Assembly: GCA_964030785.1 (NCBI GenBank)
Contig: OZ034969.1
Coordinates: 46,177,701 to 46,241,700, forward strand
DNA length: 64,000 bases
Source: Siderastrea siderea
Taxonomy: Eukaryota > Cnidaria > Anthozoa > Scleractinia > Rhizangiidae
Reading direction: 5' to 3'
Shown here: piece after piece, positions 23,309-35,219 of the stretch
Layout of the letters: every line of letters starts with the position of its first letter
Numbering within the stretch: position 1 is the stretch's first letter
Program-made: the position numbers and the translations under genes
The notes under the pieces: model-generated
Told to the model about the DNA's origin: nothing
The model's input: only the letters and a program-made list of their open reading frames with translations
Database searches by the model: none

Positions 23309-24788
23309 TCAAATATGGGCTGACAAGAAAGATATTCTTTTTATAATTGTTAATCGTTTCTACTCTGTACGTAAGCGATAAAAACTATAAATACCCGGAG
23401 AAGGGTCTTTTTTACATCGCATAGTGCTCTATTGTCAGAATGAGAGTAAAAACTACTCAGAAATAATTTATTGACAATCCTTGTTTTAGAAGATGCGATA
23501 AAAATTGATTTAGCTGAGTTGAAAAAGAACTTCAAATAAATACTGAAGTGCAAGTGGGGCGTTGTCATACGTGTCGAAAATTAAACATAATAATAAACAA
23601 ACAAAAAGTGAGTATTTAGTGGAAAGATGTATAAAACGGTTGGGTTCTTTGTACGACTCCATTTTTCGATGTTTTCTAGTATTCACACGGTTAAAAAACA
23701 AGCAACAACAGCAACAACAAAAACAGGGTAAAAACAATGAACAAGTAACAGTTGCCGATCAAGAATACCCACGCGTTATGAAATGTCACCTAAAAACGTC
23801 AATGTTGTCCGTAGCACGCGTTAAAGAGAACAGTCTAATTGGCTTCTGTATATATCTTAAAAATTCATGTTCAAATGCAGTTGTTGCCCAAACATACTGT
23901 TGAGCGAACAATGGCCTTGTTTTTCTCTCATTTTCGGAACAAGCCAAATTATAACTCCGTTTATGCTATTGCAGTCAACGACTGCTGCTGGTCTGCTTCA
24001 CCCCTGAAATACCTCAATGAAATCCTCCGTAAATGCATTTTTGTAGGCATCAGCTTCGACGACGTAAAACACGCATAATTCAGGGAATAAGTTCTAATTA
24101 CCTTGTAACTGTGCCGAACATTTTTGTAGAGATAATATGTTTATCACACTTAGAGTTGCCTTTGCTTTGGGTATAAAAAGCTATTTTTCCCGAAGCCTAA
24201 TAAATGCGAATGAAAGAAATTATGAAAACTGGAAGTTAAGAAAAGCTCTACGTATACGCTGAGGACAACGGCATTTGACAAACGATGTTATGTGTGAACT
24301 AAACATCTCGCTATCGCCTAAATCTCTTCATTGTTCACTTACAGTTAAATATTTAGCAAAATTCAAGTCCAGCTAAAAACAAAAAAAAGTGGAAAACTTC
24401 AGCGCCATACAACCAAAATTTAGGTCGTAAGGCGCTGCTAGAAACATATAAATATGGGCAGATGAAACCTTTTGTTTAGACTTAACCGTAGCTGTTTTGG
24501 ATTTCTTTACCCTCTAACGTACATCCGGATCCATTGTGGTACAATGGAGGGGTTGAGAAGAGGTTGAGAGGAAGTATTAGGGGAGGAGATGAGGTCCCTT
24601 TCCTAAGTAACAATATTTTAAAAGATGTTGCATTTAATAGAAAACCCATGATGTGCTTTACAAGATAGATATTTTGGGTTCTGGTTCTACTAAGAGACAT
24701 TGACGTCGTCTGAAATGGAGACCAAGATGGTCGCCATTTTTAATTCTACCACAAATTTGAATTTATCGAAACAGTACAAAAACTGAGA
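23309..24788. other. no gene seen; GPCR 2 3' UTR and spacer
   Basis: AT-rich sequence with candidate polyadenylation hexamers (about 23535 and 24199). The ORF over 23562-23903 contains a CAA-repeat glutamine run and no domain, and is likely non-coding. Confidence 0.4.
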
Positions 24789-26045
24789 AGTTTATCAATG
24801 GCTCAGAAGAGGTGATCTTCAGTGAGTTGGTGTGAACGTTCGCGGGCGTAGCCGATGTACTCTGCATCACAAAGATCACATTTAAAGTTGTTGTACACAC
24901 TGCTGGTTAACCCGGTACCTTTACCTTTTGTTCTTTCAATCAACTGGTTCCTGAACACAGGGAAGCTGGTAGCTTGGATTTAGACCGCGATTTTATTGCC
25001 AAGGTCTGTAATCTCCTTTATTATAGTATTAGTTGATCTATAAATATAGGGTGCAGGGTGACGTAAATACAGGGTGCAGGTTGAATTGGGATCGCGATTT
25101 TATTGCCAAGGTCTGTAAGCTGCTTTATTATAGTATCAGTTGATCTATAAATATAGGGTGCAGGGTGACGTAAATACAGGTTGCAGCTTGAATTCAGATC
25201 GCGATTTTATTGCCAAGGTCTGTAAGCTGCTTTATTATAGTATCAGTTGATCTATAAATATAGGGTTCAGGGTGACGTAAATACAGGGTGCAGCTTGAAT
25301 TCAGATCGCGATTTTATTGCCAAGGACTGTAAGCTGCTTTTTTATAGTACCAGTTGATTTTTGTTCTTCTCTTTTGGGTATCTTAGATTCCTAAGCATGA
25401 TTGGAGGCGTTAATTTTGTCTTAAAAAAGACTCATAAAATGGTAGTTAATCAGAAACTTAAAGCTTGGTTTAAAATGGTCTTCAACAGGTTTTATTTTTT
25501 TCGTATGACTCTGGTGATGAAGTAAGGGACAAGTGTTGGTGGATTTACGGCACAGGCTTGTTTCTAGCCGTTCTTTGACGCTATTTTTCACGGTTAAAGG
25601 TGTGGTTAGATGGTGGTTATAAGGTGTCTCCAAGAAGGACTTAAACGTGTCAGTCATAAACTAGGAACTTCTAGCCTGTTCTTGCGACCTAACCTTTCCT
25701 CGAGAGAGCAAAGAAATTAATTTGCCAGAAGGTGAACACAGACTTTACCACCCGTTTGTTCATTAAGCCTGCGGCTAATTTGAGAAAGTTGGCCTCTTGT
25801 TTCTACCGTCAGGAGTTTGTTCAAATCTGACCTTTTTTGTTGACGAAGGCTTTCTCAGCAAGGATTTCTTCGGTCTCTTCCACAGGTACATTCGTAAATA
25901 GGGATGAAACGGAATGGAATATCAAAATGTCGTTTAACAAAGGAGTGTCGTCAGGTTTCAGTTTGTCATCAAACCACATGGCAAAAGCGACGTTGTAAGT
26001 TCCTGTGGCAGATAAAATCGTTCACATTGCCAAAATATCTCTCTG
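24789..26045 (-). pseudogene. Penelope-like element remnant: RT fragments, linker array, GIY-YIG
   Basis: Read on the minus strand, broken pieces of one Penelope-like polyprotein occur in order. RT text at about 26000-25840 includes MWFDDKLKPDD and VSSLFTNVPVEETEEILAEKAF. RT text at about 25580-25450 includes LETSLCRKSTNT and LLHHQSH. The linker to the endonuclease begins near 25355 (QKSTGTIKKQLTVLGNKIA). The GIY-YIG nuclease start is at about 24960-24789 and includes the zinc-finger-like FKCDLCDAEYIGYARE. These are hallmarks of endonuclease-bearing Penelope-like retroelements. Frames change and stops occur, and the RT YxDD region is not recognisable, so this is a dead copy. The linker has been expanded into the tandem array at 24986-25360. 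Confidence 0.8.
24986..25360. repeat. 107-bp tandem array inside the Penelope-like remnant
   Basis: CGCGATTTTATTGCCAAGG recurs at 24986, 25093, 25200 and 25307 (the last with GGA for GGT), a period of exactly 107 bp over about 3.5 units. The unit includes PLE linker coding text (minus strand QLTxLGNKIA). Units differ at a few positions. Confidence 0.9.
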
Positions 26046-26054
26046 TGTTAGAAA

Positions 26055-26180
26055 AGATGGAATATTCAACATGTTTTGAGCTTGGGACAGAGAAAAATCT
26101 TAGTCCCTGACGAGAAACGAACCCATGAACCCTCCCTTACACCGGTCAGACGCTCTAATCACTGAGCTACTGGAGGGCTC
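26055..26180 (-). repeat. tRNA-derived SINE-like sequence
   Basis: On the minus strand from 26180 the text begins GCCCTCCAGTAGCTCAG, followed by TGATTAGAGCG (box A region), an ACCGGTGT anticodon-loop-like part and GGGTTCATGGGTTCG (box B region). It then runs into non-tRNA text ending near the PLE. The 3' acceptor strand does not pair, so it is not a working tRNA. Confidence 0.6.
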
Positions 26181-26564
26181 GTGGTGAGCATAGGTCATAT
26201 TTACTAAGTTCGTGGTGACACGCGCCCTGCTTACTGCTGGGATCAGCAATCCTTTTTTGTGTCTTTAAGAGTCCATATAGATGGGCTAGCCATGAGCCAT
26301 TCTGACAAAAAGATGAGATTAAAGGGTGAATTTTCCTAGGAAATGTGTCGAGATTCTTCTCTTTTTCAAGTTTTTAACCGCCTAATTAGCCTGTGGGGGG
26401 GGGGGGGGGGCATTGTGCGCGCGCTGACTTAACGAAATATAACTTTAAACGGCTAGTCAAATAATCACCAAATCTCGTGACTTTTCCGAAAATTTAACAG
26501 AGAAAATTTTCCTGTGTCAATGACATGTCTATGAAATGTTTACGTTTCCATAGCAACTGTCTAC
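26181..26564. repeat. spacer with (G)16 run
   Basis: No gene. An uninterrupted run of 16 G lies at 26395-26410, followed by GC-rich CATTGTGCGCGCGC. Confidence 0.8.
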
Positions 26565-26873
26565 TCAGGAGTGTATGAAATTATGAATATATGAAATTCA
26601 TATATTTGAACTGTGGAATGAAGAATTAAATGGCAAGAAGATCCTCGCAGTTATTAACGCAACTTATGCAGTTGCGAAAAGAAAGCCTGAAAAAAGCTCC
26701 TGACTAGCTCCCAGTTGGCTTGTTAGCTCAATTGGTTAGAGCGCTGCACCGGTATCTCAGAGGTCAGGGTTCGAATCCCGGCAAGCCTGGTTTTTTCAGG
26801 CTTACTTTTCGCAACTGCATAACTTGCGTTAATAACTGCGAGGATCTTCTTCCCATTTAATTCAGGAGTGTAT
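26565..26873. mobile_element. foldback element with tRNA-like core and 12-bp TSD
   Basis: TCAGGAGTGTAT occurs at 26565-26576 and 26862-26873 as a 12-bp target-site duplication. Between them lies a ~285-bp element. Arms 26623-26696 and 26791-26863 are inverted repeats of about 73 bp with few mismatches (for example GATCCTCGCAGTTATTAACG and its complement). The tRNA-like sequence at 26717-26787 sits in the loop. A 12-bp TSD fits LINE-type retrotransposition better than cut-and-paste transposition. Confidence 0.75.
26717..26787 (+). tRNA. tRNA-like sequence (possible tRNA-Thr GGT or tRNA-derived repeat)
   Basis: 71 nt. The acceptor strands GGCTTGT and GCAAGCC pair over seven positions (one G-T), the D arm GCTC...GAGC pairs, and the T arm CAGGG-TTCGAAT-CCCGG is intact, with good A and B boxes. 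The anticodon stem CTGCA/CTCAG pairs at only three positions and the base before the putative anticodon GGT is C and not the near-invariant T. It is embedded in a repeat. I judge it a tRNA-derived repeat module more than a functional tRNA. Confidence 0.45.
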
Positions 26874-27636
26874 TTTGACTATTTTCTGTCTTCTTTCAGT
26901 TTTCTTTCTTCAGTTTTTCCCCTTCATTTGTAAGAACATAATCCTTTTTTTTGTGCTTGTTTTGATTTAAAAGTATGTTTCTTAGAACAAATTCATATAT
27001 TTTTTCGATGTCTTCATCGTGAACTGTATGACTGCAGGCTCGGGATTCAAGATGGCAGCTACAAAATTCAAAATGGCTGGTTTGTGACATCGTTTTAACG
27101 TCATGACACGTCATAATTGACACATCACAACCCCAATCTGTGAAGCTAATGACGTGCTAAAAACGTGCCAAGTTTCATCATAACAGCGTTAACACTTTTC
27201 GAGGTCTATGGGGAGGGGGAGGGGGGGGGGGGGGAGGGGGCAGGAACTCAAAAAAAGCCCAGGCAAAATAGGGTTAAGTGGCAGGCCTCTCATCTTAGGT
27301 TTGTCTAAGGAACGATGGCAAATTCGGTTATGTCTTTCATGGTTGCTTCATTTAAGTGGGGGGGGGGGGGGGGGGGGTCATGTTTAGACCTAAACAAACA
27401 CGTGTCTGACGCTGACTTATGTGAAACGTTAAATGCAATGCTATGAGACGTTACGACCGTAAACCTGCGGGTAGAAAGGTCTTTTCATTTTTTAAGTTTA
27501 AATGTTTTATTTAACGCCCAGGAGGATACTCAGATATAAAGTGACAGGGGGGGGGGGAGGGTGCGAATGCATGGGGCCACGTTTGTAGAACCAAAAAGGC
27601 CAATTAGGCTAACACTGTACCCCAAATAGGATATTA
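26874..27636. repeat. spacer with poly-G tracts
   Basis: G-rich runs lie at 27210-27240 (interrupted by single A), 27359-27377 (19 G) and 27547-27557 (11 G). No gene is supported. The 75-codon minus-strand ORF at 26896-27123 has no domain. Confidence 0.8.
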
Positions 27637-27712
27637 ACAAGAGAGGGGTTGGGAGAATTCTTGAAAGTTGTGCAACCCTCGACTTCGTACGTCTCGGGTT
27701 TGCATAACTGTT

Positions 27713-27741
<29 letters not shown>
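27637..27741. repeat. foldback hairpin repeat
   Basis: ACAAGAGAGGGGTTGGGAG...(27638) is matched by CTCCCAACCCCTCTCGTG (27721-27738). The interior also pairs (GTTGTGCAACCCTCGAC with GTCTCGGGTTTGCATAAC) around the palindromic centre GACTTCGTACGTC. Almost the whole 105 bp folds into one hairpin, typical of a foldback MITE. Confidence 0.75.
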
Positions 27742-27753
<12 letters not shown>

Positions 27754-28380
27754 ATAACACGGAAAAAGCTTTCTATTGCTCAAATGTGACACATGTTTTG
27801 AAACTCTAACAAGTAAACCTGTTTATTAGCATTTGTTGTATTGTTATAATAGCCAGACTTAATTTAAACATGTTTTCGCAATAACCATACATCAAGTTCT
27901 CACTATCAGCCCGCCACGGGCCACTAATTATCAATATACGCTGAGTCACAATAGTTTGAAATCTGCCAGGAAACAAGTGCAATCAAAAAGACCGTTTTTT
28001 TCTAATTATCTTGTAAAATTAATGTGACAATAAATTGTTTAACTAGTAACTGAATAGTCTAAATAGGCGATCTTCATAATAGCATCATTTTACTGTATCT
28101 ACCGTTGCCTAATTGTTCAAGGAGTTTTGATGATCATGCTAATTTGGCTTATTGCTGTTCTAACTTCATTGGGATTAGAAAAAAAAATGAAAGAAAAAAG
28201 AAAAATGAAATGAGTGCTGGTAGCAATTGTAAAATAACCTCATCCTGAAAAAATGCCCTAATGTCATTTTCATTTTTAAAAACTGTACTGCTACCTTGTC
28301 GGCAAAAAAGGGAAGCATAGAAATATCTTATTTTTCTAATAATCGTGGCCTAGGTTTGGCTCTTAGAAATGCCATTTTAG
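27742..28380. other. no gene seen
   Basis: AT-rich sequence with no supported feature. Confidence 0.4.

Positions 28381-28448
<68 letters not shown>
28381..28448. repeat. (AATC)17 microsatellite
   Basis: Seventeen perfect AATC units. An ORF reading INQS repeats through it is an artefact. Confidence 0.97.
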
Positions 28449-29182
28449 CATTTATTAATGTTAATGCGTGGGATAAGTTGCCCTGCCCTGCGTGGGATAA
28501 GGTTGCCCCTGAAAAAAAGAACTGTTTTATATGAGCCCTTGTATATGTATTTAGACTTAATCTACTTTAAGCTGTAATGCAAATCAAATGTGCATGCGCA
28601 TTGCTTAAAAAGGGGGCCTCAGAAAGAAATATATATGTATTGTAGAATACGACAACCTATTCCATATAGAAGGAACTATTGCAAATCACACTTTACTTTG
28701 CTGTCAAAATTCTAAAGTAATTAAGTAACAGCAAAAACAGCGTGTATGTAGCCTTAAAAGGCTCGTCGTAGGGGATTCTAACAGCCAATCTATGCGAAAA
28801 AAGGCTATATTGTAGAAAAGAAAGTGTAAACTGTACTTAAAACTGGTTACGTCAAAAGGAGATAAAACAAATGAAAAAAAATGATCCAACATATTTAAGA
28901 AATCATGTATATCCCTTAGACAAAAAAACCTACCAACTAGGCTATTTTCTTTATATTTATCCAAATTATGTTATGTTTTTGATTCAGAAATTCTTGGTAA
29001 CATCATAGGAAGTTCATGTGAGATAGAACAAACAAATTATAACTACTAAGCTGTTAAGATAGAATAAAAACAAAACATGCAAAAGAGAATATGTATACCT
29101 TATTAAAAAATTCACGGCGTAGTTTTCCTAGTTGGTTCGACTTTCCAAGATCTCGATATGAGATTTTTATGAGAGTTCAGTA
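28449..29182. other. no gene seen
   Basis: AT-rich sequence with no supported feature. Confidence 0.4.
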
Positions 29183-30180
29183 TGTGGTCCTTGGTCCGCG
29201 AGTAAAAATTATAATCTTGAATATCTTACCTGAATCAAAACGAAGTGAATTGAAGTTTTCCCTGAATATAGCTTTTATGTTTCTCGCGATAATATTAAAG
29301 TCACAAGTTCCAAACTTTAATATGTTTCCTATTATTCGAAAAAAGGTGACCGTGCTCGCGGCCCCTTGATCCGCGAATGTGGTCCTTGGTCCGCGAATCA
29401 TGTAAACGGCACGAAAAGTACCTGTGAATCCCAATACTTTCCGAAGGAGAATGAAAATTTTAACAATATTTTAATTATTCTTTCTTATCCTTGATATATA
29501 AGATACAGGCTTGTTGGAAAGTCGCTGTGAGTAAAAAATAATATGTTTTACTTTTCAGAAAACAGTCTCTCACACAAGCCACACACGCAGTCGAAAATAA
29601 TTACAAGACTACAAGCTTATATGTATTCTAGGTAGACAAGAGAAGTTAACCCTATTCATAAACATGTATAAAAAAGATTTTGAAAATATTCAGGAAAAAC
29701 AAAGGCCGTTTCTATTTATTTAAGGTTTTCTTCACCTGCTTTGCGAAATGTAAGTTCTCTAGGGTCATAGGTCGCGGACCAAGGACCCATATGCGAAAAT
29801 TGTTGATATTTTTAAAGAGAAGATGAAACAAAACGTTCAAACTCTGCAGCAAATTCGTTCACCACCGCAGAAATAAGTTTGTCTGTAATCTTGTTTTTGA
29901 AAAAGACACGTCCTCCCGTTGCGTTTCATCGATGCACAAGCCAAGTAAACATGCCCATTTAACTTACGGAGCCGCAAAAGTAAACACTTAAAAAAAAACT
30001 GATTGGCCTACCTGTCAATAAACTTGAATTCCGCGCCTTCACCAAAAGCAGGAAAGCCGAAACCTCGTCATAGGGAAGAAGACTAAACAATAAATCATCG
30101 GACACATTCGTTTTCGTCGTATTCTACTTAACGAGCAAATATTACATCACGTTCGGAGAAGTCGCGGACCAAGGACCACA
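29183..30180. mobile_element. possible MITE bounded by 19-bp inverted motifs
   Basis: TGTGGTCCTTGGTCCGCGA at 29183-29201 and its exact complement at 30162-30180 bound 998 bp. The same motif recurs inside at 29378-29396 (direct, next to a degenerate copy CCCCTTGATCCGCGA) and at 29772-29787 (inverted, 16 bp). No similarity beyond the motif is visible at the ends and no target-site duplication is clear. The ORFs over it, in both strands, have no domain. Confidence 0.5.
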
Positions 30181-30883
30181 GACTGTTTTGGGTGTTTCTA
30201 AGCCTAAAAAACTTAAAGGTTACAGAACGTACAAATTTATGATATTTGTGTGGGAAAGTTTCCATTGCTTTTGTAACCCTTCTTAAGGAAAACTGATTTC
30301 TTCTCTTTTTTTGCTAAATAAATTTTTAATATCATGGTTTCAAACATGGTATCCTGGAAAGCCTAAGTGCATTAGCCATTGAGGCCTACAAGATGTGGGT
30401 ATCACAATGTTACGGGATTTGAATGCGAATAGTAATAATTGCTGGGGGGGATGGGGGCACAAAGCACTGAGTTTGAACGTTTAAACCTTTTTCTAATAAG
30501 TATTCAAAAGCCACCAAATTTGGTCAATTTTCCTAAAATTTATTGGGAATTTTCTAATTGGTATGACATGTCTTTGTTCATTAAATCTCACGTGGCTACG
30601 ATAAGTTTCATGAACGTTTGGATTGTACGGTATTTCACTGCGCTTTAAATTTCTAGATCATTGGAGTGTTTTTTTATTGCTTTTATTACTTTTTCATTTT
30701 AATAGTTTTTCGAAGTTTATGGAAAAAGCAAAAATCCAAGATGTTCTCCATTTTAGAAATAGTGACGTAATTTTACGTCATTTGACGCCATCAATTTAAG
30801 TTACGGACCTCAAAGAAAACAGGTTTGGGCATACTATTTACCCACGAAGTTTCCTTGTATTGTATTGTTGTTGTAAACTTTTT
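30181..30883. other. no other gene seen; GPCR 3 3' flank
   Basis: For the minus-strand GPCR 3, complements of AATAAA lie at about 30673 and 30682, roughly 200 nt past its stop. An ORF at 30439-30648 has no domain. Confidence 0.4.
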
Positions 30884-31786
30884 TTAAATCCCAACTTGTT
30901 CAGTTTCTCCCATGTTATCTAAAGGTATTTCGTCAACCTTGGGCGTTTCTTCGACCACGGCATACGATTCCTTGCACAATATTCTACCCAGAGCTATTCT
31001 GAAGTCAGGCATTTGAAACGAATAAATGACAGGATTCAAAAACGAATTGGCATAATGCAGTAACTTACAGAAAAACAGAGCGTTATGGGGAAGCTTAGAA
31101 GTGAAACAAGAGTTACAAAAGAAGTTGATAATGTTTAACAGGTGAAATGGTAACCACGTGACCACAAAAGTTAAGGTTATGGTTAAGAGCATTTTAGCTA
31201 CCTTTTTGTCACTGACCGATGGGCGATGCTGTAAACCGTAATAAAACTTAACTCTGACCCATATTCCTATATATGACACTCACATAAAGAATAAACATGC
31301 ACTTAAACATGGCATCATTACGTAAAAGAACACGTCAAACGAAATGACATAGTACTTATACAGCAAGTGGAGAATAGTGATGATGAAGGCAAGGATCCAG
31401 ACAGTTCCAACCATGAACAGGCATTTGGCGTCCGCCAAGACCGTACGGTGACGAAGCGGCCAACAGAAGGCGTGAAAGCGCTCTAAGCCAATTGCTGTTA
31501 AAGTGAAAACAGAAGCAAAACCGGAGGCGATATCTACAGCGGTGTAAACACTTTGATACGTGACGTTGTCCAGATGATAGCACAATAGTACGATGTACAT
31601 TGGAACTGTGATTGCACCCACGAGTAAGTCAGCGACTGCTAAGTTGATCAGGAAGTAGCTTGAACGCATGTGCAGGAGCTTTTTGCAGCCGAAGAAGGCA
31701 ACCATCGTAAAAATATTACCCACTACTATGGCGAAGGCAGTCAGGCCAAATCCCACACTCCAGCCAGTTGTTTCTACAGAAGCCAT
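30884..31786 (-). pseudogene. rhodopsin-class GPCR 3, one in-frame TGA in TM5
   Basis: A complete intronless receptor of about 300 codons on the minus strand, interrupted once. Codons 1-168 (31786-31283) hold TM1-TM5: N24 in VVGNIF, the D of LAVADLLVG in TM2, and an ER-F version of DRY in IGLERFHAF. The TGA at 31282-31280 lies in TM5. The same frame then continues for about 131 codons with TM6 (WLPFH), TM7 (NSFLNPVIY) and a tail. In GPCRs 2 and 4 the aligned residue is cysteine (CISY), so one base change from a TGC/TGT codon explains the stop. No other lesion is visible. It is therefore a very young pseudogene, a null allele, a sequencing error, or, least likely, a recoded TGA. Position 3.25 is not cysteine, as in its paralogues. 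Confidence 0.85.
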
Positions 31787-31816
31787 GACAGTTTACTTCA
31801 ATCAATGGGTTTCAAC
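31787..31816 (-). other. 5'-UTR end after a splice acceptor (GPCR 3)
   Basis: On the minus strand CTTGTTTTTGTAG ends at 31817, leaving 30 nt before the ATG. Confidence 0.6.
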
Positions 31817-32865
31817 CTACAAAAACAAGATGGAGTAAGTGAAATAATTTGCATCGATCGCTAAAGGGTTATTTATAGAGGAGTGCTACAAGCCCGGTGA
31901 AACATTTTTTTTGTCAATAAAACTTTTCATGCAAGAGGAAAAATGTCAGGTATTAGACTACCCCTACGTAAGACTCGACTAAAGTTTTTTTTTAACAAGT
32001 GGATTTGTGTGAACCATTTTAATTACGTTTACCTAAGAAGCGACTTCAAGGTGTCATTAGTGAAAGGATCAGTACGTGGATTTAAAAAGGGAGATTTCGC
32101 TTACTTAATTTCTATTGCTAAATGTCACCAAATATACATTTGAATTGAGGAAATCATGATCGGAGTCTACAGTTACAGAAATGCCGGATTTCAAGGACGG
32201 CATTCTCGTACCCAGAGTCCTCAGGCTTTTTGGTCAGCGGATGGTCCCCAGGAGAGATTCAGGGGTATTCCACACAAATTGCAGGAATCCTGCAGTTAAA
32301 TTTCTTAGTTTTGTTACAGTGAATAGTCACTTAAAAAATCCAATTTTTTTTTACCCCAGAGTCGCTCCCGGCGACTACCGCAGCACAAGAAGCCAGAGGA
32401 ATCTGGCTATTCTTAGTCAGTAGCATTTTGAAAAGCCAAAAGTCATTTGTACCTTAATGAAAACCAAAGACTTATGGTCTTGTTGTGTTCAAAGCGACTG
32501 TACTACGGCTGTGAAACTATTGATTTAGTGTCTGACATAGATGACCAAGGTGGAAATAGATTACAACGTGAAAACTTTTGGCCAACGTTCTCATGTTTTG
32601 TGGTTGGGCAGTTCAAAAACGCTTAATTCTTGAGAAAATTCACTTCATGCCTTTCTCTTGGTGTCCTAGCAGCATTTTGTGTGAAACATTAATCAAGTTT
32701 ACCACAGCTTTGACCAAACGCCGAAACAATCCACGTGACCTACTCCCTTTAAAGAATTACCCATGACCCATCTCCCATGACCTGGTAAAATATATAGACT
32801 TAGACAGGCATAAAAGCGGGGCTCCATTTTCTTGGCTGAAAAAATTCTCGTTGAAGTCGTTAAAT
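31817..32865. other. no gene seen; GPCR 3 upstream region
   Basis: It presumably holds the 5'-UTR intron and promoter of GPCR 3. Nothing else is supported. Confidence 0.4.
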
Positions 32866-32970
32866 ATGGCGTATATGGTCGTGACAGGCTTAAAAAGGAA
32901 ACGAGCTCTGGACCAACTGCTTCATAGATATCCGCCATGTCAATTGCGCTACACTAGCGACGACTGCAAG
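32866..32970 (+). CDS. candidate first coding exon, unknown gene
   Basis: A TATA-like GGCATAAAAGC at 32809 precedes an ATG at 32866. 35 codons (around TGLKRKRALDQLLHRYPP) follow and end AAG before GTTTGT, a fair splice-donor match at 32971. The frame also stays open for 23 codons past the donor. I recognise no family and see no second exon, so this is speculative. Confidence 0.25.
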
Positions 32971-33589
32971 GTTTGTGTTAATTTTTGTACTTATGCCTTT
33001 TCACGTGACAAAATGCCAGCTGTTGAGATAAACACGTGAGTTTTTCCTGGTAGAATGTGTTCGGACCGCTAAAAAAAAAAAAACCATGGCCGTGGACAGA
33101 AAAAACCCGAAGGCACTAGCTCTGCTATATTTGGCGTCGGGACCGCTGCCAAATGCTATGCACTCATGCGATGTGCCCGACCGAGTTCGCTGAAGGCGGT
33201 CAGTTCTCATTTCCGCACGCAGTTCCGATGATGTCAGCTCTTCGGATTGATTGGTTTCGACTTTTCTGTTGTTACAGTTATGGTTCACAACTTTCCGGTT
33301 TACGAAGTGTTTCTGTTTCACAGCACAACACAACAAAGATGAAGTCCTTGAAGGCAAATTTCGTGACTAAACTTGACCCTTTCGCCTTCCACCAAAAAGA
33401 CAACTGATATTCTTCTGAAGTTTTCCATTCCTTTGATAGATATTAGTTATTTTTCTCAAGTTTAAGACTTCATTGTTGTCGAACAATCGTTTTGCTAAAT
33501 AAGCTTAAGCTTTTAAAGAAACCGCTTTTTCAAAAGCGACGATAGTCATGCGATTTCCTGCCAAGAAAAGATGGCATTCTCCTCCCCCC
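32971..33589. other. no gene seen
   Basis: An ORF on each strand over 33001-33407 lacks recognisable domains. Confidence 0.35.
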
Positions 33590-33668
33590 GTCGTACGTTC
33601 GTACGTACGGACGAACTCGTACTCGACATATTTGTACGTACGGACGTACGGACGTACGCTGACGTCAG
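33590..33668. repeat. ACGTACGG-type palindromic short repeat cluster
   Basis: TCGTACGT, TACGTACGGACG and GACGTACGGACGTACG recur within 80 bp and end in GACGTCAG. The cluster is CpG-rich and highly self-complementary, in contrast to its AT-rich surroundings. Confidence 0.7.
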
Positions 33669-35010
33669 AACCAAAATTTCTCGCATCGATAGGTTACAGA
33701 TAATCTTACCCTTGGTGCGATTCGCGGTCTGGAGCTCCGCTATAAGCCAAAGCACTGTTCCTTTCAGCGGCCAAGTTAGACGGTTAAATTTTGTTGCATG
33801 CGACATGCTGTCGAATAGCCTATGACGCTAGCTGTTTCGTGTAAATTAAAGCTGCAACTTGCTTGCAATTGTCGCGTACGGCAAAACAACTGAAGAAGGA
33901 TTTTGAAATATGTTTTGGAACGATGTATTCGCTTGAGATCTATGCGTGAGAGGATTAAAGAATGTGTCCGGGGTATACGACTCGCCCGTACCCAGAACTC
34001 CGTTTATTATTATTGTTTTTACTACGATGAACAATAAAAACCATTTTTACGATATGTTCGGTTAAAAACCTTATAATACGCGATAATCGTAGGCAGAGAC
34101 AATGATAAGTAATGGGAGTTGTTTACATTTTTCTAACGACGACAGTCGTAAACAAAAGTTAAACGAACACCATTTGGATTTAAAGACGCGAAAGCCATTT
34201 ACACGAACACTTCGTTTATAAGACAAGTCGCGATCGTTTCTGAGTTTACGTGTTATTTTTGGCTGCGATTTCTCGGCGATTTGGAAATACGCATTTTCTT
34301 TACAAGAAAAAACGACCCGTTTATTTGATTGACTCTGTCGTCACTAATGTTATCTGAATCTATGACAAATTGCAAGGCATCTCAGAATAAGAAGCAGTTA
34401 TCCCGCTTTCACTTCAGTCGATAAGACATCTGTTTGACACACATATATCACTTGCGCTTGTTCAGCACACGGTGATTTGTTGCCGGAAGAGGTCAAGTTG
34501 TGAAACAGTATAATCGAAACTCCCTCAAAACAATGGGAACGTTAAAGAGACGCGCTGCATAAATCAAATTAAAGTTTTAACAATACGGCATCTTGCAGCA
34601 AATTATTCTAACAATGTGATAGCATGTACCTCTTAAAATATGTATGTTTGTCTGCATTTTTTTTTCGGAGACATGATGGTATCCTCTTCTTAACACAAAT
34701 TTTGGAACTGCATGTAGATTGATTATTGACCAAATTAGATCCTCGTATTGTATCAGTTATAGTGCAGCATGATTAACAAGTCGATTAAAATAAAAGGGGA
34801 AAGGTCTTTTTGAAATAAAATATCACGTAGCATATTTCTTAATTTGGAAGATGTTATAAAAAATACATCTTAAGGCCCCGACTGATCAAACTGAGACGAA
34901 TGGCTAATAAGCCAGGACAGGCGTCAACCGACTTAAAAAAAAAAAAACGAGTCTTGATTCTATTGGAGCTTTCTCTATAAAAGCAAAACTTTGGGATTGG
35001 AATCTGTAGT
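33669..35010. other. no gene seen
   Basis: AT-rich sequence with no supported feature. Confidence 0.4.
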
Positions 35011-35014
35011 TTAA

Positions 35015-35219
35015 CCCTTTAAGCCCCAATAGTGACAAGCATCTAATATCTCCTTATAATATCCCTACATGATCAAAAATACAGGTCACAAGAATAAAGG
35101 TAATGATCACAAAACATGAAATGTCTTGATATTTGTGCAAATTCTCTCAACTAGTACCATAAATAAAAGAATGGAGAACACTAAGGGGAATATGCATGTT
35201 GATATTGGGCCTTAAAGGG
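35015..35219. mobile_element. 205-bp MITE with CCCTTTAAG ends
   Basis: The left end CCCTTTAAGCCCCAATA is matched by the right end TATTGGGCCTTAAAGGG (16 of 17 complementary). The left flank is TTAA (35011-35014) and the right flank TAAT, an imperfect TTAA duplication, so a piggyBac-type origin is plausible. It has no coding capacity. The first bases CCCTT match those of the complete piggyBac at 48719. Confidence 0.65.
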